A DNA stretch of 52,337 nucleotides from Muribaculaceae bacterium (lineage in GTDB: Bacteria; Bacteroidota; Bacteroidia; Bacteroidales; Muribaculaceae): positions 1 to 52,337 of the forward strand of contig JAFZUL010000030.1 of the NCBI GenBank assembly GCA_017618355.1. The letters are read 5' to 3'. Positions 16,801 to 27,498 of this stretch are shown here, one piece after another. The stretch's first letter is position 1. Every line of letters begins with the position of its first letter. Both the position numbers and the translations under genes were made by a program. The notes beneath the pieces were generated by a model that saw only the letters and a program-made list of their open reading frames with translations, was not told where the DNA came from and ran no database searches.

Positions 16801-17215
16801 TGTCGTCTCCCAGGATTTTCAGTGACCATTTACTGCTTTGAAGATTGCCTGTGCGCGCTCTTGCCACACTCCATGTGGCTATATATCGCTTCCTATTTCC
16901 TCCTTCAAACAAGAGTTCAACGCTCGCCTCTTTTGAACCACGGCGCATGATTAACCTTGGGTCGTTGATTTTGGTTTCAAGAGTGTTTTCAATCACAGTA
17001 TCCTTGTCTTGCCTTTTTAGTACCTGAGTACCCTCCATGCGTGGGGTGTTGCCATAAAGAGCTAGGCATATCGCATCGAGAATTGTCGATTTGCCTGCGC
17101 CTGTCTTTCCTGTTATCAGAAACACTTTGGCCGATGCTATGGGATCTTGCTCAAAGTTGATGGTTGCATCCTTGATTGATGCTATGTTATGCATCTTAAG
17201 ATTCAGTAATTTCAT
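13805..17215 (-). CDS. sbcC: SbcC subunit of the SbcCD nuclease (Rad50-like)
   Basis: This 1136-aa SMC-type ATPase pairs with SbcD to process hairpins, stalled forks and double-strand ends. Walker A is GKTGAGKST (residues 36-44). A long Glu/Lys/Gln-rich coiled coil runs either side of a zinc hook, VCPVCQQK, with Cys550 and Cys553. Near the C terminus the ABC signature STISGGESFLVSLALALALSD and Walker B MLFIDEGFG follow. The hook is close to the middle, as expected. It is a little longer than the E. coli protein (about 1050 aa). It follows sbcD with a 7-base gap, so the two are co-transcribed. Confidence 0.97.
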   Translation of the reverse strand: MKLLNLKMHNIASIKDATINFEQDPIASAKVFLITGKTGAGKSTILDAICLALYGNTPRMEGTQVLKRQDKDTVIENTLETKINDPRLIMRRGSKEASVELLFEGGNRKRYIATWSVARARTGNLQSSKWSLKILGDDILLTKDSQIIPEINRAIGLDFTQFCRTTMLAQGEFTKFLNSKDEDKSSILEKITGVDTYTKLGLKIFEIFSQKKRDWEAVHQRLADIKVLTDDEIEQMNARKKQLDEDYGNKMQQQDEIKRKLQWLSNDKSLKEEIEKVKAAQDEARRQLESEEFKKKDALVREWNATIDARNWLSGKNKAVNEINRLRSSIDNLLPEFKRTKEGLLWLEKDIEDKKVQLRKTQQFLKEHEDKKDVYTNEQTISAHLIAIAECRERIKNEQKDIDEANFLLNGELNKKHEKAKNDLDAKKEKAKENQDLLDKLEQELAEMKLPELREKKDELNKNDTNIGTALLMIDSLKNAKEGVKTVEEAISSINTSIGELKEKQKQQEDEKNETQKKRDDEKAVCDKLRESVDEWAKNMRSKLKLDDVCPVCQQKISKELPHEDILDSIFAQAEKELKELDKLLEKRKDNLNATNAEIVAQQKQFGVKSLELGKAKTLLDNESAKTLDACKKCGISTIDDNTKQQLEALQSQTNEKIETIKQQVADAETKERARNAQHKLVLKQQQELANQNNILNAVKEEINKCEAGIKSSNKIIETKQSELNGHQNEVEELVNSIEWTIDWKAEPRQFAAELKKAVKEFQQYVEKEKNQTLAIDNASKEFDNANDSINSIVESMPQWQDVNVSNRQEVNQLIKALNNLNTRIAGLQAQIVQSQKDKSQMTSLLEIWFKDNSTLNVDALDALAKYNLNEIGEIQQALKKVQDTVLQTTTSMDDCNNRFKTHNDAKPEFAEDETTESLTAKGKEMEEAVKSLGEEIGGIKEKLDNDKRQKQQQGQLIIECEKKKEIYDKWERLNKYLGDNKGKRFRNIALSYILENLIHSANIFLNALTKRYRLTVERGTFFILVEDAYQGYARRPASTISGGESFLVSLALALALSDIAQQLRVEMLFIDEGFGTLSGEPLQKAIETLRTLYDKTGRKVGIISHIDELKEKIPVQIQVNQEGNSSSSTITVVGS

Positions 17216-17222
17216 AATAATC

Positions 17223-18392
17223 TCATTTGTTGCCTTGTTGGTTAATTGCCTCTAACGCCTCTTTAAACATGGCTTCCATGTCCTCATCAAATTGAACACC
17301 TAAATTAGAAATATAACGTCGTGCTATCTCAATGGGTGCAATCTCCTGTAATTCCTGCACAGTAAGTGCTTCACTTTGGGTGCGCTCTCTCTCAGGACGC
17401 TTGGCGTTGATGTAGCACACTCGGCACTGCTTGCCGCTTGCTATTGCATTAGCCTCTTCGTTGGCTCCAGCAGGCAGGAAATCTTCCACCCCAACATTAA
17501 GCCTGATATATGCAGGGTTATCACTGGGGAAGTCTTCAAGCAACTTTTTCGCTTCCTCCCATGTTGCTGTGTCATCAGTGTCAGTGGGGAGGGTTACAAG
17601 AGGATGAGGATTGTCAATAGAGATTTCCTTTACTGATGGCAAAGCCCCATGAGTGTCAATCTCAACGATTGAGACGCTGTGATCGTAGGCCTCATCAAAG
17701 CTTACCGCCAGCGGAGTGCCGCTGTAACGCATGCGGTGCTCTGTGTTGTGGATAAACTGCGCATGGTGGATGTGCCCAAGTGCAAGGTAGTCAAAGCCGC
17801 CACCAAAATACTCATGCGGTACGGCATCAACACCTCCCACTGTGCGTTCACCAATCTGGTCATGGCCAGTGAAATTACAGCCCTCAACGGTGGTATGGGC
17901 CATCATTACTACAGGCAGGTTATCGATGTTCTTCTCGCTTACTCTGTCAAGTAATTGCTGGAAGAATCCATCGGGGATAGTGCGTTCGTAAGCGTATGGC
18001 ACTGCCACCACCCATCCCTTGCCATGCACTTCAATAATGTGGCTGTCAATGTTTTCTTTGTCAATATTTCCAATGGCAAACACGTTGAGAGCGCGCCATG
18101 GAGTTTGGAAAATCTCATGTTTGCTGCCGCTGTCATGGTTACCGGCAGTAACGACGATAGTCATTGTGGGGCACGCTTGGTGCATCGCCACAATAGCCTC
18201 AGTAAACATTGTCTGCACCGCTGCGCTGGGCTGTGAGGTGTGGTAAACGTCACCACTAAGCACCATCGCGTCGGGCTGCTCGTTCTTAATAATTCCTTCA
18301 ATCTGATTGAGCATCGCCTGCTGCTCCTCGGTGCGGTCATAACCGTAGAGCGTATGACCAAGATGCCAATCGCTAGTGTGTAAAATTTTCAT
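17223..18392 (-). CDS. sbcD: SbcD subunit of the SbcCD nuclease (Mre11-like)
   Basis: This 389-aa metallophosphoesterase nuclease has all the phosphoesterase motifs: TSDWHLG (Asp8, His10), SGDVYH (Asp48), AGNHDSG (Asn85, His86), MAHTTVEG and LGHIHH. The DNA-capping region and a C-terminal SbcC-binding part follow. Mn-dependent 3'-5' exonuclease and hairpin endonuclease activity is expected with SbcC. First gene of the sbcD-sbcC pair. No TAnnTTTG box was found in the 66-base gap upstream, which contains repeated words like those of other gaps. Confidence 0.97.
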   Translation of the reverse strand: MKILHTSDWHLGHTLYGYDRTEEQQAMLNQIEGIIKNEQPDAMVLSGDVYHTSQPSAAVQTMFTEAIVAMHQACPTMTIVVTAGNHDSGSKHEIFQTPWRALNVFAIGNIDKENIDSHIIEVHGKGWVVAVPYAYERTIPDGFFQQLLDRVSEKNIDNLPVVMMAHTTVEGCNFTGHDQIGERTVGGVDAVPHEYFGGGFDYLALGHIHHAQFIHNTEHRMRYSGTPLAVSFDEAYDHSVSIVEIDTHGALPSVKEISIDNPHPLVTLPTDTDDTATWEEAKKLLEDFPSDNPAYIRLNVGVEDFLPAGANEEANAIASGKQCRVCYINAKRPERERTQSEALTVQELQEIAPIEIARRYISNLGVQFDEDMEAMFKEALEAINQQGNK

Positions 18393-18458
18393 TTGTTGTG
18401 AGTTATCAGTTTTTAGTTTTTACCTTATTTCCTTTTATCTCTAATTTCTTAACTCTTA

Positions 18459-19457
18459 TCACTTACTATTAAACGCATCCATAATAACTGTGGGACGGTG
18501 GTTTTGGAAAGCTCCTAATGGGTAGTGTCCTTCGGCCTCTGGTGCCCAGTAGAACACGCCGGGGCAGTTGCCGCCTGTGCGGCTGCGAGCAGCGTCTATC
18601 AGTCTGGTCATGAACGCCTTGCCCTCTTCAGGGCGGCGTGCCTCATAGCCAGTCTCGACTATCATCACTGGGCAGTTGTACTCCTTGCTCAAAGTGTTGA
18701 TGTTCTCAATAGCCCGCTCCAGAGTCTCATCCTCACTTTTCGTGAGACCAGCATCCATGTCCCAATAGGGATAAACGCTAACGCCAATCATATCGAAGTG
18801 AGCCTTGTACTTTTTCAACCCATTGAAGATGGTGTGATAACGGTCGATGTCACAGGCTGCGTCGAGGTGCACGATGCAGATTGTATTGGGAAAGACCTTT
18901 TTAGCTGCTTTGTATTCTTCCTCAGTCAGACCTGCATACTGCTTCATATTCTCAGGTGTATGGGCCATAGGCCATAAGAAACCGTTGGTGGTCTCATTGC
19001 CTATCTGTACCCACTTAACATCAACGCCGTTATCTTTGAGCAGCTGCAACGTCTCGGTGGTGTGCTTCGCCAGAGCGCGTTTCATCTGCTTATAGTTATA
19101 GTTCTTCCATTGGGCGGGGATATTCTGCTTGCCAGGATCGGCCCACCAGTCGCTGTAATGGAAATCAATCATTATCGCCATGCCCTGTGCCTGTGCACGC
19201 TTAGCCATCGCCAGCACGTCGTGCATGTCGCAGTCGCCGCCACGAGGATTCACCCACACCCTGAACCGTGCAGCGTTAAGCCCCAGTTCACGCATCAGTG
19301 TGATATTGTCACGTTCTTCACCAGCGTTGTTATAGAGTTTCACCCCAAAACGCTCGAGTGCACTGGTGCCGCTGATGTCGGCACCCAACCAAAATTCCTG
19401 CGCCGTCATGCTAAATGCCGCGACGCAAACAAAAAAAAATAATGTAACTTTTTTCAT
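18459..19457 (-). CDS. Exported arabinogalactan endo-beta-1,4-galactanase (GH53)
   Basis: GH53 enzymes cut beta-1,4-galactan side chains of pectin. This 332-aa protein has a signal peptide (MKKVTLFFFVCVAAFSMTAQ), then the GH53 TIM barrel: GADISGTSALE, ARFRVWVNP, DFHYSDWWADPGKQ. The acid/base Glu is Glu155 in QIGNETTNG and the nucleophile is Glu269 in VMIVETGYE. The frame is open much further upstream (to 19847), but that extension overlaps the next gene and its promoter. TATCTTTG at 19475-19482 sets the start at 19457. No SusC/SusD or transporter genes are nearby, so it is not in a visible utilization locus. Confidence 0.93.
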   Translation of the reverse strand: MKKVTLFFFVCVAAFSMTAQEFWLGADISGTSALERFGVKLYNNAGEERDNITLMRELGLNAARFRVWVNPRGGDCDMHDVLAMAKRAQAQGMAIMIDFHYSDWWADPGKQNIPAQWKNYNYKQMKRALAKHTTETLQLLKDNGVDVKWVQIGNETTNGFLWPMAHTPENMKQYAGLTEEEYKAAKKVFPNTICIVHLDAACDIDRYHTIFNGLKKYKAHFDMIGVSVYPYWDMDAGLTKSEDETLERAIENINTLSKEYNCPVMIVETGYEARRPEEGKAFMTRLIDAARSRTGGNCPGVFYWAPEAEGHYPLGAFQNHRPTVIMDAFNSK

Positions 19458-19474
19458 GATATAATCTTTTTCTA

Positions 19475-19482
19475 CAAAGATA
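19475..19482 (-). promoter_or_regulatory. -7 box for the galactanase gene
   Basis: TATCTTTG on the minus strand, 17 bases before the ATG; no clean -33. Confidence 0.6.
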
Positions 19483-19542
19483 ACACTTTTTTCGTTCATT
19501 TCATAGCAAAAGATGTGAAAAAAGACAAAAAACTCATCATTT

Positions 19543-19573
19543 TTTGCCATCACAAGAAAAATGATTATTTTTG
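19543..19573 (+). promoter_or_regulatory. -33/-7 promoter for the YARHG-domain gene
   Basis: TTTG (19543-19546) and TATTTTTG (19566-19573), 19 bases apart. It overlaps the in-frame ATG at 19561, so translation starts at 19600. Confidence 0.8.
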
Positions 19574-19599
19574 CAGTAACTAACAAAAAACGCATTACT

Positions 19600-22868
<3,269 letters not shown>

Positions 22869-22889
22869 GGGGTAAGGGGTTTAGGCATT

Positions 22890-22955
22890 CTAGAGCATTC
22901 AAGAAAAACTAGAAAAAACTAAAAACTAAGAACTAATAACTGATAACTCAAAACT
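22890..22955. repeat. Reiterated short words upstream of the DUF4199 gene
   Basis: CTAGA-, ACTAAAAACTAA- and ACTGATAACT-like words recur through this AT-rich gap. Similar words are seen at 18395-18440 and 32870-32900. No gene or hairpin was seen. Confidence 0.4.
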
Positions 22956-22961
22956 TTTCTC

Positions 22962-22969
22962 TATCTTTG
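22962..22969 (+). promoter_or_regulatory. -7 box for the DUF4199-glycosyltransferase run
   Basis: TATCTTTG 26 bases before the ATG at 22996. Confidence 0.65.
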
Positions 22970-22995
22970 CAGTTTGGAACAATTTTCAGCGCAAA

Positions 22996-23523
22996 ATGTA
23001 TCGCATTGACTTTAAAAAGAACATCTACTCACTGAGTGCCGAATTGGGGATTCCGTTTGGAATTCTTCTATCGGTATTGGCGGTTACGTTTGTCTTCTAC
23101 GACAAAATGCCACTACTCAGCTTGCTGACTCTTTTTTTATTGCTCTTGGCGCCAGTGGTGCTCTGCATCTTTCAGCGCAAGCGATTTGTAGCCCTTGATG
23201 GTTTTGCGATATATAGCGAGCTGTGGATTCTGGCGATTTTCACCACACTGGGTGGAGCTCTCATCATGGTGCTGGTGTCATACTTGATAATCAATTTTCT
23301 TAGGCCCGACTTCCTTTATGACCAAATGCGTATTTTCCTAGACAACAAACCAGATATCGACGCGGAGACCGCAAAGACACTTGAAAAGATGATTACTCAT
23401 CGTGCCTTACCCTCTGCATTCGAGTTCAGCATGATGCTGTTTTGGCTCTTTGCCTGCTTAGGAAGCCTGGGAGGTGCCATCACGGCATTTATCGCCGAAA
23501 AAATACCCTATAAACAACATTAA
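22996..23523 (+). CDS. DUF4199-type inner-membrane protein
   Basis: This 175-aa protein has four predicted membrane helices (about residues 17-33, 38-58, 75-95 and 145-165). The loop between helices three and four contains FLRPDFLYDQMR. Pattern and context fit DUF4199, a Bacteroidetes family of unknown function that often precedes a GT2 glycosyltransferase, as here (24 bases). It may help the glycosyltransferase at the membrane; this is inference. Confidence 0.82.
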   Translation: MYRIDFKKNIYSLSAELGIPFGILLSVLAVTFVFYDKMPLLSLLTLFLLLLAPVVLCIFQRKRFVALDGFAIYSELWILAIFTTLGGALIMVLVSYLIINFLRPDFLYDQMRIFLDNKPDIDAETAKTLEKMITHRALPSAFEFSMMLFWLFACLGSLGGAITAFIAEKIPYKQH

Positions 23524-23547
23524 GATAACAATTTAAACAACACTATA

Positions 23548-24501
23548 ATGGACATTTCGGTTGTAGTACCCCTTTTCAACGAAGCAGAGTCGCTGCCCGA
23601 GCTGGCGGCATGGATAGAGCGCGTCATGGACGAGCATAACTTCTCCTACGAAGTGCTCATGATTGATGATGGCAGCACCGACGACTCCTGGAAGGTAATA
23701 AAAGAGCTCAGCGAGAAGAACCCCTGCATCAAGGGTGTGCAGTTCAGGAGAAACTACGGAAAATCGCCAGCTCTAAACACCGGTTTCGAGAGAGTGAAAG
23801 GCAATGTCGTCATAACTATGGACGCTGACCTGCAAGACTCACCCGACGAGATTCCCGAACTCTACCGCATGATCACCGAGGACAAATACGACCTCGTGAG
23901 CGGATGGAAACAGAAGCGCTACGACCCGCTGTCGAAGACCATTCCCACTAAACTCTTTAATGCCACAGCGCGCAAGGTGAGTGGAATTAAGAACCTGCAT
24001 GACTTTAACTGCGGTCTCAAGGCCTACAGACGCGATGTCGTGAAACACATCGAGGTTTATGGCGATATGCACCGCTACATCCCATACCTTGCCAAGAATG
24101 CAGGCTACGACAAGATTGGTGAGAAGGTGGTGAAGCACCAGGCACGCAAGTATGGCAAGTCTAAATTTGGCTTAGACCGCTTCGTCAACGGCTATCTCGA
24201 CCTGATGACCCTGTGGTTCCAGTCGAAGTTTGGCGTCAAACCCATGCACTTCTTCGGACTATTAGGTAGCCTGATGTTCTTTATTGGACTTATTGCCGTC
24301 ATCGCTGTGGGAGCCATCAAACTCTACAACATGCACGCTGGCAACCATTACATATTAGTGACCGACTCGCCCTACTTCTACCTCGCCCTCACCTGCATGA
24401 TTCTAGGAACACAGCTGTTCCTAACAGGATTCCTGGGGGAACTGATAGCGCGCAACTCCCAAAACCGCAACCACTACGAGATTGAGGAGGAGATTCAATA
24501 A
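23548..24501 (+). CDS. Family 2 glycosyltransferase, polyprenyl-phosphate sugar transferase type
   Basis: This 317-aa protein is like DPM1, ArnC and GtrB, which move a sugar from a nucleotide donor to undecaprenyl phosphate. The GT-A fold is clear: VVVPLFNEAESL, DDGSTDDSW (from Asp40), RRNYGKSPALNTGF and the metal-binding DADLQD (Asp92, Asp94). The C-terminal part has two membrane helices (about residues 235-255 and 275-300). Length is typical. The lipoprotein gene starts one base after its stop. The sugar cannot be inferred. Confidence 0.92.
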   Translation: MDISVVVPLFNEAESLPELAAWIERVMDEHNFSYEVLMIDDGSTDDSWKVIKELSEKNPCIKGVQFRRNYGKSPALNTGFERVKGNVVITMDADLQDSPDEIPELYRMITEDKYDLVSGWKQKRYDPLSKTIPTKLFNATARKVSGIKNLHDFNCGLKAYRRDVVKHIEVYGDMHRYIPYLAKNAGYDKIGEKVVKHQARKYGKSKFGLDRFVNGYLDLMTLWFQSKFGVKPMHFFGLLGSLMFFIGLIAVIAVGAIKLYNMHAGNHYILVTDSPYFYLALTCMILGTQLFLTGFLGELIARNSQNRNHYEIEEEIQ

Positions 24502-24502
24502 A

Positions 24503-24982
24503 ATGAGACGCATTCTACAACATATCACCCTGGCTATTTTAGTGACAGCGAGCCTTACTGTTATTGCCACGTCGTGCAACAACGACAACTGCATAGGCAA
24601 CGGCTCGGCAATTCCTCTTGCTGGATTTTACAACGGCGACAAACAAATCACAATCAACAGTCTAACCGTCTATGGCATTGGCGCTCCTAACGACAGCGTC
24701 ATCATCAACAAGACAAGCGCCAAAAGTGTGTATCTGCCGCTGCGATTATCGACCAACAGCTGCAAGTACGTCTTCAACTACAACACCGAAGACATGCCCA
24801 ACGACACCTTGACACTAGGATATGACGCGATACCCTATTTTCAGTCGCATGAGTGCGGAGCGATGTATAAATTCAAGATCACATCATTGGAGCACACAAC
24901 CCATGCTATCGACTCAGTGTTGATTCCCGAGCCTATGATTACCAACGCCGATGTTGTCTCCATTAAAATCTATGTACGATGA
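24503..24982 (+). CDS. Lipoprotein (DUF6452-like)
   Basis: This 159-aa protein begins MRRILQHITLAILVTASLTV and has a lipobox-like ATSC with the acylated Cys at about residue 25. A longer start at 24482 would overlap the glycosyltransferase gene. The mature part is beta-rich with CIGNGSAIPLAGFY, which resembles the Bacteroidales family I know as DUF6452 (named from memory, not checked). Its stop overlaps the next gene's start by four bases (ATGA), so the two are translationally coupled. Confidence 0.75.
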   Translation: MRRILQHITLAILVTASLTVIATSCNNDNCIGNGSAIPLAGFYNGDKQITINSLTVYGIGAPNDSVIINKTSAKSVYLPLRLSTNSCKYVFNYNTEDMPNDTLTLGYDAIPYFQSHECGAMYKFKITSLEHTTHAIDSVLIPEPMITNADVVSIKIYVR

Positions 24983-25839
24983 GAAGGTTCTTCTATAATA
25001 TTATATGTATCGCTTGCATGATAACTGCTGTCAATGGCTACGCTCAAGACCAGGAACAGCAGCAGCGCAAAGTGACACCTGTGAAACCTTCTACCAACAA
25101 GGTGCTCACACCACCAAAAGGAACCAAAGAGGAGATAATACAGCAATACCTGAGTGGCGACACGGCACAAGCTAAGGCACAAGAGCGCAAAGACTCGCTG
25201 GCGAAAATCTATCCTCGCTACCCCAAACTCACTGAGCTCTCGCTGGGACTGAACTTCGGCGACGCCATTCTCATGGCTTTCGGGCAGAAGTACTCGTCGT
25301 TTGACCTCAGCGCTACACTCAATATGTGGAACCGCTTCCAGCCCGTGTTGATAGTAGGTTTGGGTCGCGCCAAAGACACACCCGATGACATGAACTACAC
25401 TTATACCGGCAAGCTCTCACCATATTTCAAAATTGGCGCAAACTATAACTTCCTCTTCAAAAATGAGCCGAGATATCAACTCTATGCTGGAGTGAGACTA
25501 GGATTCAGCACTTTCAAGTACGACATCACCGACGTGCTCATCGACAACCCTTATTGGGGAGAGTATGGGCAGAGCTATCAACTCAATGGAATGAGTTCCA
25601 ATGCCTTGTGGGGTGAGTTCCTGCTTGGACTCAAAGTTCACATTGCCAGCAACTGGTCGCTGGGTTGGGAAGCCAAGTTCCACGGCATTTTCAAGAGCAA
25701 GAAAAACGACAAAGGCAACCCGTGGTACATCCCAGGCTATGGCACGCAGAATGGCAAGTGGGCCTTCGGCCTCTCGCTCTACTACACCCTCCCTCTTAAC
25801 AAAGACCGCTGGCCAGTGAAAGAGGAGAAAAAGAAATAA
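24979..25839 (+). CDS. Outer-membrane beta-barrel-like protein (DUF6048-like)
   Basis: This 286-aa protein has a short signal peptide (MRRFFYNIICIACMITAVNG), a Gln/Lys-rich linker, then many alternating-hydrophobic strands with aromatic residues (YSSFDLSATLNMWNRF, YFKIGANYNFLF, LYAGVRLGFSTFKYD, WSLGWEAKFHGIF), ending GLSLYYTLPL. This is a small barrel of the outer membrane; I associate it with DUF6048 from context. It is coupled to the upstream lipoprotein, so the two may work together in the outer membrane. Exact role unknown. Confidence 0.78.
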   Translation: MRRFFYNIICIACMITAVNGYAQDQEQQQRKVTPVKPSTNKVLTPPKGTKEEIIQQYLSGDTAQAKAQERKDSLAKIYPRYPKLTELSLGLNFGDAILMAFGQKYSSFDLSATLNMWNRFQPVLIVGLGRAKDTPDDMNYTYTGKLSPYFKIGANYNFLFKNEPRYQLYAGVRLGFSTFKYDITDVLIDNPYWGEYGQSYQLNGMSSNALWGEFLLGLKVHIASNWSLGWEAKFHGIFKSKKNDKGNPWYIPGYGTQNGKWAFGLSLYYTLPLNKDRWPVKEEKKK

Positions 25840-25904
25840 AGGAGGGAAAGGAATTAAAAACTACCCTTTCACTCCTAATCTTTCTTAGTTATTCCTAGCA
25901 ACTC

Positions 25905-26855
25905 CTATCCTAAGCCGGCTAGGGCTTGCTCATATTCCAGCACTAGGCGCTGCATCACTATTGACACAGGCTCAATATCGTTGCCTTTGAGCAACGAGGC
26001 AGCTTGACCTATCTCCAGTTCGCCATTCTCGATGTCTCCATCAAAAATGCCTACCTTAGTCCTTCCTATACCTATGATATCAAGCAATTCTTCGGGGCTT
26101 GCGCCACGGTTCTCAGCCTCCTCTATGGCGTCATAAAAGGCACCTTTCACCAAGCGCGTGGGCGACAACTTGCGCAGCAGCAGTTTGGTGTCGCCTTCGT
26201 TTAGGTCGAGGCAGCGGCGTTTGAACGCCTCGTGCGCGCCACTCTCCTGAGTGAGGGCAAAGAGCGTACCTATCTGCACTCCCTCGGCACCCAATACCTG
26301 AGCAGCGAGAATCGCCTCACCACTTGCTATGCCACCAGCCGCTATCAACGGCAGCGAGGTGGCTTTGCGTGCAGCAGGAATAAGGCACATGGTGGTAGTC
26401 TCTTCCTTTCCATTGTGGCCGCCTGCCTCAAAGCCTTCGGCAACAACAGCATCCACGCCTGCCTCCTCGCACTTGCGAGCAAAGGTTGACGATGACACCA
26501 CATGAGCCACCTTAATGCCACGCTCATGCAGCCAGCCAGTCCATTTCTTGGGGCTGCCAGCACTAGTGAAAACCACTGGCACATGCTCCTCGGCAATCAC
26601 CTGCATCAACTCAGCCGAATTGGGCTTCATCAGCGGAACGTTTACGCCAAATGGCTTGCCCTCTTCCTCGGTAGCTTCCCTGCATTGAACAATGTGCTCA
26701 CGCAACACCTCGGCGGTCATCGAGCCGGCACCTATCAGTCCAAGTCCACCAGCGTTGCTTACCGCCGACGCCAGTTTCCAACCACTACACCACACCATGC
26801 CTCCAGCAATGATAGGGTATTCAATTCCAAAGAGTTTGGTTATTCTGCCTTTCAT
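25905..26855 (-). CDS. Flavin-dependent oxidoreductase (nitronate monooxygenase/FabK type)
   Basis: This 316-aa TIM-barrel protein has the family start ITKLFGIEYPIIAGGMVW, the FMN-binding NAGGLGLIGAGSM, and the catalytic AEGFEAGGHNG with its His. The later Gly-rich phosphate loop (AAGGIASGEA, ALGAEGVQIGTLF) is typical. It could be a nitronate monooxygenase or an FMN-dependent enoyl-ACP reductase (FabK); the sequence alone does not separate them. Without neighbours in fatty acid synthesis, the FabK role is not supported by context. Confidence 0.88.
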   Translation of the reverse strand: MKGRITKLFGIEYPIIAGGMVWCSGWKLASAVSNAGGLGLIGAGSMTAEVLREHIVQCREATEEEGKPFGVNVPLMKPNSAELMQVIAEEHVPVVFTSAGSPKKWTGWLHERGIKVAHVVSSSTFARKCEEAGVDAVVAEGFEAGGHNGKEETTTMCLIPAARKATSLPLIAAGGIASGEAILAAQVLGAEGVQIGTLFALTQESGAHEAFKRRCLDLNEGDTKLLLRKLSPTRLVKGAFYDAIEEAENRGASPEELLDIIGIGRTKVGIFDGDIENGELEIGQAASLLKGNDIEPVSIVMQRLVLEYEQALAGLG

Positions 26856-26881
26856 AATTCTGTGTTTTCTTTTTCAGTCCT

Positions 26882-26889
26882 CAAAGTTA
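26882..26889 (-). promoter_or_regulatory. -7 box for the flavin oxidoreductase gene
   Basis: TAACTTTG on the minus strand, 26 bases before the ATG. Confidence 0.6.
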
Positions 26890-27017
26890 CATCTTTTTTC
26901 AAAACAACACTACTATTCAAGCTCGATTTGATAGTGATTTGAGCATAAAAAGCAGAAAAAATCATAGCTTTAACTCCATTTATTTTTAATGGGCATGTTT
27001 TTAGCTCACACTCACAA

Positions 27018-27025
27018 TATCTTTG
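27018..27025 (+). promoter_or_regulatory. -7 box for the 97-aa protein gene
   Basis: TATCTTTG 42 bases before the ATG at 27068; T-rich sequence about 20 bases upstream. Confidence 0.65.
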
Positions 27026-27067
27026 CAGTGTAAAATAAAACATATAACAAAAACGGAGGACAAAACT

Positions 27068-27361
27068 ATGAACAACAACGCAACATCATTATCACTCAAC
27101 GACCAGATTTTTGCAACTCTCATGGTCGGAGGCAAAGTCCTGGCAAGCGTGTGCCGTAACAATTTTGCAAACATCAACGACGTGGTGCGTTTCATCTGCA
27201 CCAACGCAGGACGCTTCATGGGACTGGCTCAACTCAACATCCGCAACAAGACCCAAGGATGGAGCATGAACCTCGCACTCTCCTCACGCAAGAGCATCCC
27301 ACAACCCTCATTCCACACCGCAAAGGCTAGCCAATATCGCCAAGCATCATTATTCGCATGA
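27068..27361 (+). CDS. Small protein of unknown function (97 aa)
   Basis: Reads MNNNATSLSLNDQIFATLMV at the N terminus, then a Val/Arg-rich central part (NDVVRFICTNAGRFMG) and LNIRNKTQGWSMNL. There is no signal peptide or membrane helix. An upstream GTG-free frame extends to an ATG at 27023, but this overlaps the -7 box. The ATG at 27068 has a strong GGAGG Shine-Dalgarno sequence at about 27055-27060, unusual in this genome. It is a monocistronic gene with its own promoter. I recall related small Bacteroidales proteins with a 'NxTQGW' ending, but no known function. Confidence 0.72.
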   Translation: MNNNATSLSLNDQIFATLMVGGKVLASVCRNNFANINDVVRFICTNAGRFMGLAQLNIRNKTQGWSMNLALSSRKSIPQPSFHTAKASQYRQASLFA

Positions 27362-27466
27362 CAACTAAAAAGGAAACAACGTTTTTTATTACTTCCTTAA
27401 ATCTATACTTTGAAAACTATTTACTCGTAGATTACTCGTAAATTTGTTCGACTTCATTTTAACCCG

Positions 27467-27496
27467 AAAAGCCCTCCATGTGAATGGCGGGTTTTT
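27467..27496. terminator. Bidirectional rho-independent terminator
   Basis: AAAAGCCC and GGGTTTTT arms with CCAT-GTGA-ATGG at the tip form a hairpin flanked by A and T runs. It lies between the convergent 97-aa gene (plus) and the metallophosphoesterase gene (minus, stop at 27499) and can serve both. Confidence 0.8.
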
Positions 27497-27498
27497 CG

